A stretch of 64,000 bases of DNA from Kiritimatiellia bacterium. Lineage in GTDB: Bacteria > Verrucomicrobiota > Kiritimatiellia > SLAD01. Of the stretch, positions 44,394 through 53,262 are shown piece by piece; positions within the stretch are counted from its first letter, which is position 1; each line of letters opens with the position of its first letter. The position numbers and the translations under genes are program-made. The notes below the pieces were generated by a model. That model searched no databases and was not told the DNA's origin. It worked only from the letters and a program-made list of their open reading frames with translations. Location: NCBI GenBank assembly GCA_007134735.1, contig SLKG01000037.1, positions 1-64,000 of the forward strand. The letters are read 5' to 3'.

Positions 44394-45596
44394 ATGAGCC
44401 GGGCTGATGAAATCAGGAATCTCCATCAGGACTACGTCATGCCGACGTATGCGCCCGGCTTGGCGTTGGTCCGGGGCAAGGGATCAAAAGTGTGGGACGC
44501 GGATGGAAACGGGTACCTGGATTTCCTGTCCGGCATATCCGTGGTGAACGTCGGGCATTGTCATCCCCGGGTGGTACGGGCCATACGGGCCCAGGCGGGA
44601 ACGCTCATGCATGTATCCAACCTGTACTTCAACGAACATCAACCCCGGCTCGCCAAGGAGTTGGCGGCGCGGTCCCTGGGCGGGAAGTGCTTCTTCTGTA
44701 ATTCGGGCGCGGAGGCCAATGAGGCGCTGATCAAGCTGGCCCGGTTGTGGGGACACGAGAGCGGCCGGTACGAAATCATCACCTTTCGGAACTCCTTTCA
44801 CGGGCGGACGCTGGCTACGCTGACGGCGACCGGTCAAGCCAAGGTGCAAGACGGGTTTGAACCGTTGCCCGCCGGTTTCGTATACGCCGATTACAACGAC
44901 CTGGATTCCGTCCGGGCGGCCGTCACGGACAAGACCGTAGCCGTGCTGGTGGAGGCGGTGCAGGGGGAGGGCGGCGTGCGGCCCGCAACCGGGGCCTTCA
45001 TGTCCGGATTGCGCGCGCTCTGCGATGAAAAGGATTTGTTGCTGTTTTGCGACGAGGTACAGTGCGGCATGGGCCGGACGGGAACATGGTTCGGCTATCA
45101 GCTTTATGACATGGAGCCCGATGCCATTTCACTGGCAAAAGGATTGGGCGGCGGGTTTCCCATTGGGGCCATCGTGAGCAACCGGAAACTGGCGGATGTG
45201 TTTCAGCCGGGCCGGCACGCCACCACGTTTGGCGGAACCCCGCTGGCCTGCGCGGCGGCATGCGCCGTGATCGAGGTGATCGAAGAGGAAGGGCTTCTGG
45301 AAAACGCTTCGGACATGGGCGACCTGTTCCGGGAACTTCTCGAAAAAACGGCCCGGAAACACGATTTTATCCGCGAGGTTCGGGGCGCCGGGTTGATGAT
45401 CGGCATGGTCCTGGACCGGCCGGCCAAGCCTTTGGAAACCCTTTTGCAGGAAAAGGGACTGCTTGGGCTGGCCACGTCGGAAAACGTGCTCCGGTTTCTT
45501 CCGCCCCTCAACGTAAAGGCCGCCGAAGTCCGCAAGGCCGCCCGCCTTGTGGGAAAAGCGTGTGCGGAGTGGGATAAAACCCTGCACGCATCCTAG
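44394..45596 (+). CDS. argD: Acetylornithine aminotransferase
   Basis: A 400-residue class-III PLP aminotransferase that makes N-acetylornithine from the semialdehyde, with glutamate as donor. CNSGAEANEALIKLAR, FHGRT, FCDEVQCGMGRTG and LAKGLGGGFPIGA (PLP lysine) are visible. AGAGGTG precedes ATG 44394; a longer frame from 44337 is not supported. It ends the argJ-argB-argD run. argG starts only at 47937, beyond an accessory insert. Confidence 0.95.
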   Translation: MSRADEIRNLHQDYVMPTYAPGLALVRGKGSKVWDADGNGYLDFLSGISVVNVGHCHPRVVRAIRAQAGTLMHVSNLYFNEHQPRLAKELAARSLGGKCFFCNSGAEANEALIKLARLWGHESGRYEIITFRNSFHGRTLATLTATGQAKVQDGFEPLPAGFVYADYNDLDSVRAAVTDKTVAVLVEAVQGEGGVRPATGAFMSGLRALCDEKDLLLFCDEVQCGMGRTGTWFGYQLYDMEPDAISLAKGLGGGFPIGAIVSNRKLADVFQPGRHATTFGGTPLACAAACAVIEVIEEEGLLENASDMGDLFRELLEKTARKHDFIREVRGAGLMIGMVLDRPAKPLETLLQEKGLLGLATSENVLRFLPPLNVKAAEVRKAARLVGKACAEWDKTLHAS

Positions 45597-45670
45597 CGCA
45601 AGTTCGACCGTAGTTCTTTAAGCGGAAGGAACATCTACTGTCGGATCGATGCCCCATCATGCCGTGTGGG

Positions 45671-45811
45671 TGGGTCGCGGTCGGCGAGTCCGCCGACCCT
45701 CCCGAAGATGGAGGGGCACGCTTCCGCGTGACCCGGACGCGCGGAAGCGCGTCCCTCCATTATTCAAGAAACTAGCTTATCCGGCGGGAGGCCTCCCGCC
45801 GGATAAGCCCA
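45671..45811. repeat. REP hairpins and a perfect 34-bp palindrome
   Basis: Between argD and the Rrf2 gene. A GGGTCGCGGTCGGC hairpin at 45671-45700, the second REP-family unit (GAGGGGCACGCTTCC...GCGTCCCTC) at 45710-45757, and a perfect 17+17 palindrome at 45775-45808 (GCTTATCCGGCGGGAGG and its complement) that ends three bases before the Rrf2 stop at 45812. Confidence 0.88.
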
Positions 45812-46261
45812 TCAGCGCTGTTTTCCCGGTATGTCGGACAGGCGCAAATTATTCGATTTGATCTGATCGGCCACGCGCGACAGGCGGGCCTCTTTGAAGA
45901 GCTTCTTGAGGCGGCGCCTTTGCACGGCCCACTGCTTGTGCACCGGACAAGGTGTTTGCTCACCGCAAGCCGGAAGCCCGAGCAGGCAGGAATCGAACAA
46001 ATCATTTCCGTCCAATACCACAATCACATCCAGCATGCTGATCCTCGCCGCGGGACGGGCCAGGCCCACCCCTCCGGCCGGGCCTCTCCAGGATTTCATC
46101 AGCCCGCCCTCGGTCAATTGCTGAATGATCTTGGTTAGAAAATGAAAGGAAATATTGAGCCGCTCAGAAATTTCCCGGATCGGCACATAGGGACGATCCT
46201 CCCCGTGGGCGGCCACATAAATGATCGCCCGCAATCCGTATACACACGCTCGTGAAAACAT
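45812..46261 (-). CDS. Rrf2-family (IscR-like) transcription regulator
   Basis: A 149-residue winged-helix regulator. ISERLNISFHFLTKIIQQLTEGGLMKSWRGPAGGVGLARP is the Rrf2 HTH and wing. Three cysteines at 92, 99 and 105 (SCLLGLPACGEQTPCPVH) are placed as the three Cys that hold the [2Fe-2S] cluster in IscR (C92, C98, C104). It would sense Fe-S status, oxidant or NO. No isc/suf gene is near; targets are unknown. It stands in the accessory insert between argD and argG, next to a nucleotidyltransferase-fold gene. Confidence 0.9.
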   Translation of the reverse strand: MFSRACVYGLRAIIYVAAHGEDRPYVPIREISERLNISFHFLTKIIQQLTEGGLMKSWRGPAGGVGLARPAARISMLDVIVVLDGNDLFDSCLLGLPACGEQTPCPVHKQWAVQRRRLKKLFKEARLSRVADQIKSNNLRLSDIPGKQR

Positions 46262-46273
46262 GGCTTATCCTTT

Positions 46274-46798
46274 CTATTCCGTTTCCGTGCGCAACTCCGG
46301 GGGCAGTTTGGTTGTCAGTTCGGGATGGGTTTCGACCAGCCTCAGGATGTCCGCGAGATCTTTTTGTCGCTTGCTCCTGCGTCGAGTTTGGTCCGAATAC
46401 GCCCAGATTTTCCCTTGAAGGACGTCGTGAAGCGAAGCCACATACAACTCATAACCCAACACCGGTTGTTTGCAGGCCCGGGCGGGAAAAGGTTGGTAAC
46501 GCGGATCGGTCTGGAGTTGCACGCGGAGATCCGAACCGGACATGGACAAATTCACGCTGTGTTCAAAATGCTCCACGGAAAATCCCCGGGACGAGGCCGC
46601 TTCAATGATTCGGGGGATATTTTCAGACACGACGACCAGGTCGAGGTCAAGACTGACCACCGGCTCGGCATAGGCATTCACGGCCAAACCACCGATTACG
46701 CAGTAGGGGGTTTCGGTTTCGTGTAAAATGTCGAGCAAGGTCTTGAGGATATCCACCTCTCCCCCGCCCACCGAATTTAGAAATTCCTTACCGGTCAT
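46274..46798 (-). CDS. Nucleotidyltransferase-fold protein
   Basis: A 174-residue protein. CVIGGLAVNAYAEPVVSLDLDLVV matches the NTase core (GG-x-A then paired acidic residues D-x-D) of the AbiEii/DUF6036 group. A helical C-terminus with ARRRSKRQKDLADILRL follows. In related systems such proteins act as nucleotidyl-transferring toxins or partners of an antitoxin, but no AbiEi-like gene is adjacent. It precedes the Rrf2 gene by 13 bases on the same strand. The function is unproven. Confidence 0.7.
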   Translation of the reverse strand: MTGKEFLNSVGGGEVDILKTLLDILHETETPYCVIGGLAVNAYAEPVVSLDLDLVVVSENIPRIIEAASSRGFSVEHFEHSVNLSMSGSDLRVQLQTDPRYQPFPARACKQPVLGYELYVASLHDVLQGKIWAYSDQTRRRSKRQKDLADILRLVETHPELTTKLPPELRTETE

Positions 46799-47109
46799 GA
46801 TCTATCTCCCGACCAAGCAGTATATCATGAGGCATTAAGAAGAGACAGGGTTTTGTATAAAGATATTGATTTACGAGCCGGTGCGGTGACAATGCACGAT
46901 GAGAGTGCGAATGGGCTACTTGGAAGAGCGCCCTGCTGGCTGCGGAGTGACAGGGGTGCGATCAGGATTTTATAAACAGTATGAAAGCAGGGCCGTTCGG
47001 TTGACGACTACGGCGACGACTACGGATTACGAAAGGATAAATTCTAAATCGTCTACCGTTGTCGTCGCCGTAGTCGTCAACCGAAATGGATCACGCAGCG
47101 AGGTGTAAC
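46799..47109. repeat. Gap with ACTACGGCGACGACTACGG words (left repeat of the four-helix-bundle gene)
   Basis: 311 gene-free bases. The right part holds GACGACTACGGCGACGACTACGGATTACGAAAGGATA at about 47003-47038, then an inverted version (GTCGTCGCCGTAGTCGTCAACCG near 47061-47083). The first is repeated almost exactly at 47879-47913, after the gene. Confidence 0.8.
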
Positions 47110-47922
47110 GTGCAAGCAGAGTTGTCTCACGAGCGACTTGACATCTACAAGGTGTATCTCGATGCCGCGAGTTTATGCGGAGATATCGTATCATGCGCGG
47201 CGGCGCCGATCGTGGCCCTTGACCATCTGGACAGAGCCATAGAGAGCATCGGGGTCAATTTCATGCATGCGAACAGGTTGCCCTTTGGATCGCCGCAGCG
47301 GGCGTCCTACCTGGACGTTTCGATGGCCTCTACGCATGAATGCGCTGCTTCGCTGGATGTGTGCTTAGCCCGGGGAGTGGTTGAATCGCGCGCGCATACG
47401 GACGCATTGGGCAAGCTTTGGCGAATACGGGGGATGTTGCTGGGGTTGAAGCGAGTGGGAGGCAACCGTTTGAGGGAGGTGTCCGAGGTCTACGGCGGCG
47501 CCCGGTTCCCGTTTGCAGAGTTGGACTTGTATCAGGTGGCCCTCGACGGGGTACGATGGACACACGAATTGCTGGAAGAACTGGAGCCGAAGGCAAGAGT
47601 CGAACGGAAATTCGACGCAAGCACCACGGGCACCGTGCTGAATGTGGCCGAAGGCCATGGTAGGGCGAGTATTGCCGATCAAAACCGGTTTATGAATATG
47701 GCGCGGAACCATGCCTGTCAGACGCTACTACTACTCGACTTGTCGGTTGCCAGGAAGGAGATCTCGGTATCCCGTGTTGCCGAGGGTAAGGCCATGCAGG
47801 TCAGGGTCATCTCAATGCTCCATGCCTGGGGTGCCCGTAATGAGACGAAACAGGAAACAGAACATAAGAATCGGTTTACGACTACGGCGACGACTACGGA
47901 TTACGAAAGGATATATAGCTGA
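47110..47922 (+). CDS. Tandem (double) four-helix-bundle protein
   Basis: A 270-residue protein made of two copies of the small four-helix-bundle fold (IVS/TIGR02436-type). The first copy is about 6-110 ([53 protein letters not shown]). The second is about 140-245 ([48 protein letters not shown]). Single-copy relatives are found inside 23S rRNA intervening sequences; no function is known. GTG 47110 follows GAGGTG by five bases; ATG 47086 is an alternative. The gene is bracketed by near-exact direct repeats (47003-47038 and 47879-47913). Confidence 0.8.
   Translation: MQAELSHERLDIYKVYLDAASLCGDIVSCAAAPIVALDHLDRAIESIGVNFMHANRLPFGSPQRASYLDVSMASTHECAASLDVCLARGVVESRAHTDALGKLWRIRGMLLGLKRVGGNRLREVSEVYGGARFPFAELDLYQVALDGVRWTHELLEELEPKARVERKFDASTTGTVLNVAEGHGRASIADQNRFMNMARNHACQTLLLLDLSVARKEISVSRVAEGKAMQVRVISMLHAWGARNETKQETEHKNRFTTTATTTDYERIYS
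47879..47913. repeat. Right direct repeat flanking the four-helix-bundle gene
   Basis: ACGACTACGGCGACGACTACGG then ATTACGAAAGGATAT, matching the copy at about 47003-47038. It overlaps the 3' end of the four-helix-bundle gene and ends about 20 bases before argG. Confidence 0.85.
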
Positions 47923-47936
47923 AGAAGGATAAAGAT

Positions 47937-49130
47937 ATGAAGGTAGTGTTGGCTTATTCAGGCGGATTGGACACGTCGGTCATTATCCAGTGGCTGATGG
48001 ATGAGTACAAGGCGGACGTCATCGCGTTTGCGGCCGATCTTGGGCAGGAAGAGGAACTGAGCGGATTGGACGAGAAGGCGAAGAAATCCGGCGCGGTCAA
48101 GGTCTATATCGACGACTTGCGCGAGGAATTCGCTCGGGATTTCGTGTTTCCCATGATCCGGGCGGGTGCGGTGTACGAATCGGGCTACCTGCTCGGCACC
48201 TCGATTGCTCGGCCCCTGATTGCCAAGCGCATGGTCGAGATTGCGCGGAAAAACCGGGCGGAAGCCATCAGCCACGGCGCCACGGGCAAGGGGAACGACC
48301 AGGTCCGGTTCGAGGTGACGGCCTATGCGCTGGAACCCGATATCCGGATTATCGCGCCTTGGCGCGAATGGTCGTTCAACTCGCGGACGGACCTGATCAA
48401 CTACGCGAAACAGCACGACATACCCGTGCCGGTAACAACGGAAAAACCGTACAGCATGGATCGCAACCTGTTGCATATCAGCTATGAGGGCGGCATCCTG
48501 GAGGATCCCTGGGCCGAACCGCCGAAGGACATGTTTAAACTGACGGCGGCACCCGAGGATGCGCCGGACGAAGCCGAGGAGGTGACCCTCGACTTTAAGG
48601 CGGGCGATGCCGTGGCTGTAAACGGGAAGCAAATGGACCCGCTGGAAGTCATGCAGACGCTGAACCGGCTTGGGGGTCGGCACGGAGTGGGCCGGATCGA
48701 CCTGGTCGAGAACCGTTTTGTCGGCATGAAGAGCCGGGGGGTGTACGAAACGCCGGGCGGGACGATCCTGCACCGGGCGCGGGAGGCGGTGGAACAGCTC
48801 ACGATGGACCGGGAAGTGATGCACCTGCGGAATTCGCTGGTGCCGCAATATGCGAAGCTGGTGTACGACGGGTTCTGGTACGCGCCGGAACGCGAGATGC
48901 TGCAGAAGGCGATGGACGAGGCGGCTTCGGCGGTGACGGGGACGGCGCGGGTGAAACTGTTCAAGGGCAGTTGTACGGTCGTCGGCCGGAAAGCGGATCG
49001 GTCGTTGTACGATCCGGAGATTTCGACGTTCGAAGCCGGTGACGCGTATAATCAAAAGGACGCGGAAGGGTTCATCAAGCTCAATGCCCTGCGATTGCGG
49101 ATCAGGGCGGCGGGAAAGAAAATGGAGTGA
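47937..49130 (+). CDS. argG: Argininosuccinate synthase
   Basis: A 397-residue ATP-dependent ligase joining citrulline and aspartate. [18 protein letters not shown] is the PP-loop; [16 protein letters not shown] and [16 protein letters not shown] are the next family motifs. Normal length. AAGAAGGATAAAG precedes the ATG. It is separated from argD by the 2.3-kb accessory insert and followed by an inverted-repeat gap and lysA. Confidence 0.97.
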   Translation: MKVVLAYSGGLDTSVIIQWLMDEYKADVIAFAADLGQEEELSGLDEKAKKSGAVKVYIDDLREEFARDFVFPMIRAGAVYESGYLLGTSIARPLIAKRMVEIARKNRAEAISHGATGKGNDQVRFEVTAYALEPDIRIIAPWREWSFNSRTDLINYAKQHDIPVPVTTEKPYSMDRNLLHISYEGGILEDPWAEPPKDMFKLTAAPEDAPDEAEEVTLDFKAGDAVAVNGKQMDPLEVMQTLNRLGGRHGVGRIDLVENRFVGMKSRGVYETPGGTILHRAREAVEQLTMDREVMHLRNSLVPQYAKLVYDGFWYAPEREMLQKAMDEAASAVTGTARVKLFKGSCTVVGRKADRSLYDPEISTFEAGDAYNQKDAEGFIKLNALRLRIRAAGKKME

Positions 49131-49247
49131 TGGAGTGCTGGAGTACTGGAGTATTGGAGGAATGGAGGAATGAAGTAATGGCGGGAGGCTGATCCGAACG
49201 AAGTTCCTACAGCACTCCTTCACTCCAGTACTCCATCACTCCCAATC
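49121..49247. repeat. TGGAGTACTGGAG word inverted repeat
   Basis: Words TGGAGTGATGGAGTGCTGGAG... at 49124-49176 face CAGCACTCCTTCACTCC... at 49209-49244, giving a long imperfect stem between argG and lysA. Confidence 0.8.
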
Positions 49248-49259
49248 TTCGAAGGGATT

Positions 49260-50537
49260 ATGTTGTCATCTTTACACATACAGGAATTTCCCTATCAAAA
49301 CGGCGAACTCTACGCTGAAGACGTGCCGGTACGCGCGTTGGCGGAACAGTACGGCACGCCGCTCTATCTCTACAGCCGCTCGCATTTGCGGCGGCAATAC
49401 CATGCGTTGGTTTCCGCGTTGCGCGCGATCAATCCGGAAATCTTTTTTGCGGTCAAATCCAATTCCAATCTTGCGGTGATCCGCGCCTTGGCGGATGAGG
49501 GCGCGGGTGCGGATGTGGTGTCCGGCGGCGAATTGTTCCGGGCGCGGCGGGCCGGCGTGGAAGCATCCCGGATCGTCTTCGCCGGTGTCGGCAAGACGGA
49601 GGAGGAAATCGATTACGCCCTGCGGGAAAACATCCGTTTCTTTACGGTGGAATCCGAACCGGAACTGGAACGCATTTCGCAACGAGCCGAGGCACTCGGG
49701 GCGGTCGGCCGCATAGCCGTCCGGGTGAATCCCGACGTGGACCCGAACACGCACCGGTACACGATGACCGGCAAGGCGGAAAACAAATTCGGCGTTGATG
49801 TGGACCGAGCGGTAAAAGCGTACGAACGGGCCGACCGGCTGCCCGCCATCGAAATCGCGGGTTTGCACATGCATTTGGGCTCGCCCATCATGACCCCGCA
49901 GCCCTACGTTGAGGCGCTGGAAAAAGTCCGTCCCTTGTGCGAAGAACTGAAGGGACGGTATGAAACCTTCCGCCATCTCGATATTGGCGGAGGGATGGGG
50001 ATTCCGTATCGACCCGATGAGCAGGGGTTGAATCCCCGCGATTTAGCCATGGCGATTTTCCCGGTCCTGAATGGGCTCGATCTGGCCGTGGCCCTAGAAC
50101 CGGGCCGCTTTCTAACCGGCCATGCGGGGATCCTGGTCGCCCGGGTCCAGTACGTGAAGGAGAATTCCCTGAAGAAATTCATCATTGTGGATGCCGGTAT
50201 GAATGACCTGATTCGCCCCGCCCTGTATGAGGCGCATCATGAGATCGTGCCCGTGCGCGAGACGGGTGGGACCCTGTTCGGCGACGTGGTCGGGCCGGTA
50301 TGCGAATCCGGCGATTTCCTGGCGGTCGATCGTGATCTGCCGGCGGTTGAGCAGGGTGATCTGCTGGCCGTGATGGGGGCGGGCGCCTATGGGTTTGTCA
50401 TGTCCTCCAATTATAACAGTCGTGCCCGCGCGGCGGAAATCATGGTCGACGGCTCCGAAGTGCGTGTGGTGCGGGAACGGGAAACGCCCGAGGATATGAT
50501 ACGGGGCGAATCGATTCCGGAATGGACAAAGCGCTGA
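49260..50537 (+). CDS. lysA: Diaminopimelate decarboxylase
   Basis: A 425-residue PLP enzyme that makes lysine from meso-DAP. FAVKSNSNLAVIRALADEGAGADVVSGGEL carries the PLP lysine; HLDIGGGMGIPY and CESGDFLA (active-site Cys) are family motifs. Normal length. Follows argG and its inverted-repeat gap, and is followed by a GGGATACGGGATGC word run and dapA. Confidence 0.97.
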   Translation: MLSSLHIQEFPYQNGELYAEDVPVRALAEQYGTPLYLYSRSHLRRQYHALVSALRAINPEIFFAVKSNSNLAVIRALADEGAGADVVSGGELFRARRAGVEASRIVFAGVGKTEEEIDYALRENIRFFTVESEPELERISQRAEALGAVGRIAVRVNPDVDPNTHRYTMTGKAENKFGVDVDRAVKAYERADRLPAIEIAGLHMHLGSPIMTPQPYVEALEKVRPLCEELKGRYETFRHLDIGGGMGIPYRPDEQGLNPRDLAMAIFPVLNGLDLAVALEPGRFLTGHAGILVARVQYVKENSLKKFIIVDAGMNDLIRPALYEAHHEIVPVRETGGTLFGDVVGPVCESGDFLAVDRDLPAVEQGDLLAVMGAGAYGFVMSSNYNSRARAAEIMVDGSEVRVVRERETPEDMIRGESIPEWTKR

Positions 50538-50672
50538 AGAAGTGGGAGTAATAACGGGATACGGGATACGGGATGCGAGATACGGGATGCGGGGTGTTAT
50601 TCTGAACGTGGTCATAACCGGCATTATCGCGGATCCCGTAACACGTAACGCGCATCAGGAGGGAATCTCAAC
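50538..50672. repeat. GGGATACGGGATGC word run
   Basis: Between lysA and dapA: ACGGGATACGGGATACGGGATGCGAGATACGGGATGCGG at 50552-50592, followed by GCGGATCCCGTAACACG as a partial complement. No gene. Confidence 0.75.
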
Positions 50673-51539
50673 ATGTTCAAAGGTTGCTACACAGCCATGG
50701 TCACCCCGTTCGCGAAGGACGGCTCGGTGGATTATGACCGTTTTGGCGAGCTGATCGAATTCCAGGTCGAGGGTGGTGTGGACGGGATCGTGCCGGTCGG
50801 GACGACGGGGGAATCGCCCACGCTGGACGTCCGCGAACATCACCGCGTTATTGAATATGCCGTTAAAGCGGCGGCCGGCCGGATCAAGGTGATCGCCGGA
50901 ACCGGCGGGAATTCCACGGCGGAAGCCCTGGAGCTGACGGCGCATGCGCGCGAAGCGGGCGCCGACGGGACCCTGCAGGTGACACCCTATTACAACAAGC
51001 CGAACCAGAAGGGATTGATTCAACATTTCTCCGCGGTGGCGGATGTCGGTTTGCCCGTGGTGCTCTATAATATTCCGGGTCGGACCTCGCGCGAGATTGC
51101 CTTGGAGACGGTCGTGGAGCTGGCCGGTCATGAACACGTTGTGGCGATTAAGGAAGCGGCCGGCGACGTGGACCGGGTGAGTCGGTATGTGCATGCCTGC
51201 GATATCGAGGTGTTGTCGGGCGATGATCCGTTGACCGTGCCGATGATGGCGGTGGGCGCGATTGGCGTCATCAGCGTCGCCAGCAATGTCATCCCCCGGG
51301 AGATTGCGGCGATGGTTCATGCCGCGCTGGACGGAAAATGGGATGAGGCCCGGGCGTGCCATCGGAAATGGTACGGGCTCTTCAACGCGCTGTTCGTGGA
51401 TACCAATCCCATTCCGGTCAAGGCGGCGCTGGCCATGATGGGCCGGGTCGAAGAGGTGTACCGGCTCCCGCTGTGTTCCATGGATGAGGCGAAGAAGGAT
51501 GCGTTGCGGGAGATGTTAAAGGAGATGGGATTGATTTAG
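50673..51539 (+). CDS. dapA: 4-hydroxy-tetrahydrodipicolinate synthase
   Basis: A 288-residue TIM-barrel lyase condensing pyruvate with aspartate semialdehyde. T45 (VGTTGES), Y132 and R137 (YNIPGRT) and the Schiff-base K160 (AIKEAAG) are all present. Normal length. GGAGGGAA precedes the ATG. Followed by a REP gap and dapB. Confidence 0.97.
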   Translation: MFKGCYTAMVTPFAKDGSVDYDRFGELIEFQVEGGVDGIVPVGTTGESPTLDVREHHRVIEYAVKAAAGRIKVIAGTGGNSTAEALELTAHAREAGADGTLQVTPYYNKPNQKGLIQHFSAVADVGLPVVLYNIPGRTSREIALETVVELAGHEHVVAIKEAAGDVDRVSRYVHACDIEVLSGDDPLTVPMMAVGAIGVISVASNVIPREIAAMVHAALDGKWDEARACHRKWYGLFNALFVDTNPIPVKAALAMMGRVEEVYRLPLCSMDEAKKDALREMLKEMGLI

Positions 51540-51743
51540 CGCGGTCGGGCATCGGGCGCTGTATGCGCCGTGAACGTATGATCCGGACGTGTATGGTGAT
51601 GAACGGCGGGTCCGGCGGCCCCGCTCCACCCGTCCCGAATCACCTTGGGTAGGTAGGGCGGTCGCGCCGCGACCGCCGGGACGCTTGTACCGCATTGACG
51701 GTGAAAAATCGGCCGGGGAGCTTAACCAAATACTGGAAATATC
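51540..51743. repeat. REP gap (third family) between dapA and dapB
   Basis: 204 bases without a gene. GGCGGGTCCGGCGGCCCCGC (51603-51622) and GGTAGGGCGGTCGCGCCGCGACCGCC (51653-51678) repeat the elements seen at 2.4-2.7 kb. Confidence 0.75.
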
Positions 51744-52556
51744 ATGAATAATCTCGTCATCATCGGCGCCGGAGGGCGCATGGGAAAGGCCATTACCCGG
51801 TGTGTGCTTTCGGGCGTGGTGCCGGATCTGCGTCTGGTGGGCGCGGTGGATGTGCCGGAGTGCCCGGAGTACGGGAAGGATGTCGGTCTGGCCGCCGGCC
51901 TGCCGGAAGCGGGCGTGTTGATTTCGTCCGAATTGGAAGCGGTGGCGTCCCAGGCGGATGTTTTGATTGATTTCAGTTTTCACACCGCAACCGCGGACCA
52001 TGCGGTGCGCGCCGCGAAATGGGGCCGGGCCCTGGTAACCGGAACAACCGGGTTCACGGAGGAAGAAAAGAAGGCGCTGGCAAACGCCGCGGAAGCGGTG
52101 CCCATGGTCATGGCCCCCAATATGAGCCTGGGCGTGAACCTCTTGTTCTCGCTGGTGGCGGAAGCGGCCCGGGCCCTGAAGGATCGGGGATATGACGTGG
52201 AGATTGTGGAACGTCATCACCGGCGCAAGAAGGATGCGCCGAGCGGGACCGCCCTGCGCCTTGGGGAGATGGCCGCGGAAGGGCTGGGTTTGAATCTTCG
52301 GAATGCCGCGGTTCACGGGCGTGAAGGGATATCGGAGAGCGAAAGGGAGTTGGGTCAGATAGGATTTCATGCCATACGCGCCGGTGATTTTGTGGGCGAT
52401 CATACGGTGCTTTTTGCCGCGGAGGGGGAATCGATCGAATTGTCCCACCGGGCGACCAGCCGCGACACGTTCGCCATCGGCGCCCTGCGCGCCGCCGCCT
52501 GGGTCAAGGGACGTCCGGCGGGAATGTATTCCATGCGGGACGTGTTGGGGGTGTAG
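51744..52556 (+). CDS. dapB: 4-hydroxy-tetrahydrodipicolinate reductase
   Basis: A 270-residue NAD(P)H-dependent reductase. VIIGAGGRMGKAI is the nucleotide-binding loop and VERHHRRKKDAPSGTALRLGE the catalytic His-Lys signature. Normal length. It completes dapA, dapB, dapL, dapF and lysA in this window. Confidence 0.97.
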   Translation: MNNLVIIGAGGRMGKAITRCVLSGVVPDLRLVGAVDVPECPEYGKDVGLAAGLPEAGVLISSELEAVASQADVLIDFSFHTATADHAVRAAKWGRALVTGTTGFTEEEKKALANAAEAVPMVMAPNMSLGVNLLFSLVAEAARALKDRGYDVEIVERHHRRKKDAPSGTALRLGEMAAEGLGLNLRNAAVHGREGISESERELGQIGFHAIRAGDFVGDHTVLFAAEGESIELSHRATSRDTFAIGALRAAAWVKGRPAGMYSMRDVLGV

Positions 52557-52591
52557 ATTCGGACAATTCCCCCAACACGCGTGTATCCGGG

Positions 52592-52674
52592 ATGGAGGGC
52601 GAGGCTCCGGCCGAGCCGGAATCAACCCATACTCCTCGCCATGGTCGCGGCTCAGCAGGAGCTTCGCCCTCCAT
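52592..52674. repeat. Isolated REP unit upstream of folK
   Basis: ATGGAGGGCGAGGCTCCGGCC...GGAGCTTCGCCCTCCAT is a single copy of the 109-bp REP unit. It makes an in-frame extension upstream of folK that translates as EGEAPAEP / GSAGASPS and is not coding. Confidence 0.85.
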
Positions 52675-52720
52675 GGATGAAATCTCTTCCGCCCATCCAT
52701 GGTTATTATCCGGGGGTGTC

Positions 52721-53221
52721 ATGGAAGTCGGATTGAGTTTGGGTAGCAATCAAGGGGATCGCCTGGCGCATATGAAAGCGGCCCGGGATCGCATTCTGTC
52801 CGCGTCCGATGTGCGATTCGTGGCGCAGTCCCCCCTCTACGAAACCGAGCCCGTGGGCGTACGGGACGAATTCCGGGATTTGAAATTTCTGAATGCCGTG
52901 CTCGTGATGGAAAGCGCCCGCCTCCCCGAACGGTGGTTGGCAAATTTGCGCGAACTCGAATACGACATGGGGCGCCTGCGCGGGGCCGACCGCAATGCGC
53001 CGCGCCCGATTGACGTTGATATTCTATATATCGACGATCAATGCATTGACAGCGGTGGTTTGGTGGTTCCGCATCCGCGATGGGCGGAGCGATGCTTTGT
53101 CGTGCAACCGCTTGCGGATGTCCGGCCCGATCTCGTCCTGCCCGGCATGGGACGGTCCGTTCGGCAGGTGCTGGGTGACCTTGGAAAACAAGGGGTCGTC
53201 CTGTTTGCCCGGGATTGGTAA
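52721..53221 (+). CDS. folK: 2-amino-4-hydroxy-6-hydroxymethyldihydropteridine diphosphokinase
   Basis: A 166-residue HPPK that transfers pyrophosphate from ATP to the pterin in folate synthesis. VGLSLGSNQGDR and NAPRPIDVDILYID are the family signatures. I start at ATG 52721, since the 43 residues upstream are REP DNA. Follows dapB, presumably fortuitously. Confidence 0.95.
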   Translation: MEVGLSLGSNQGDRLAHMKAARDRILSASDVRFVAQSPLYETEPVGVRDEFRDLKFLNAVLVMESARLPERWLANLRELEYDMGRLRGADRNAPRPIDVDILYIDDQCIDSGGLVVPHPRWAERCFVVQPLADVRPDLVLPGMGRSVRQVLGDLGKQGVVLFARDW

Positions 53222-53262
53222 GCGGGCCCGCAGGACGGGTATTCCTGTTATCGCCGTCTCTT

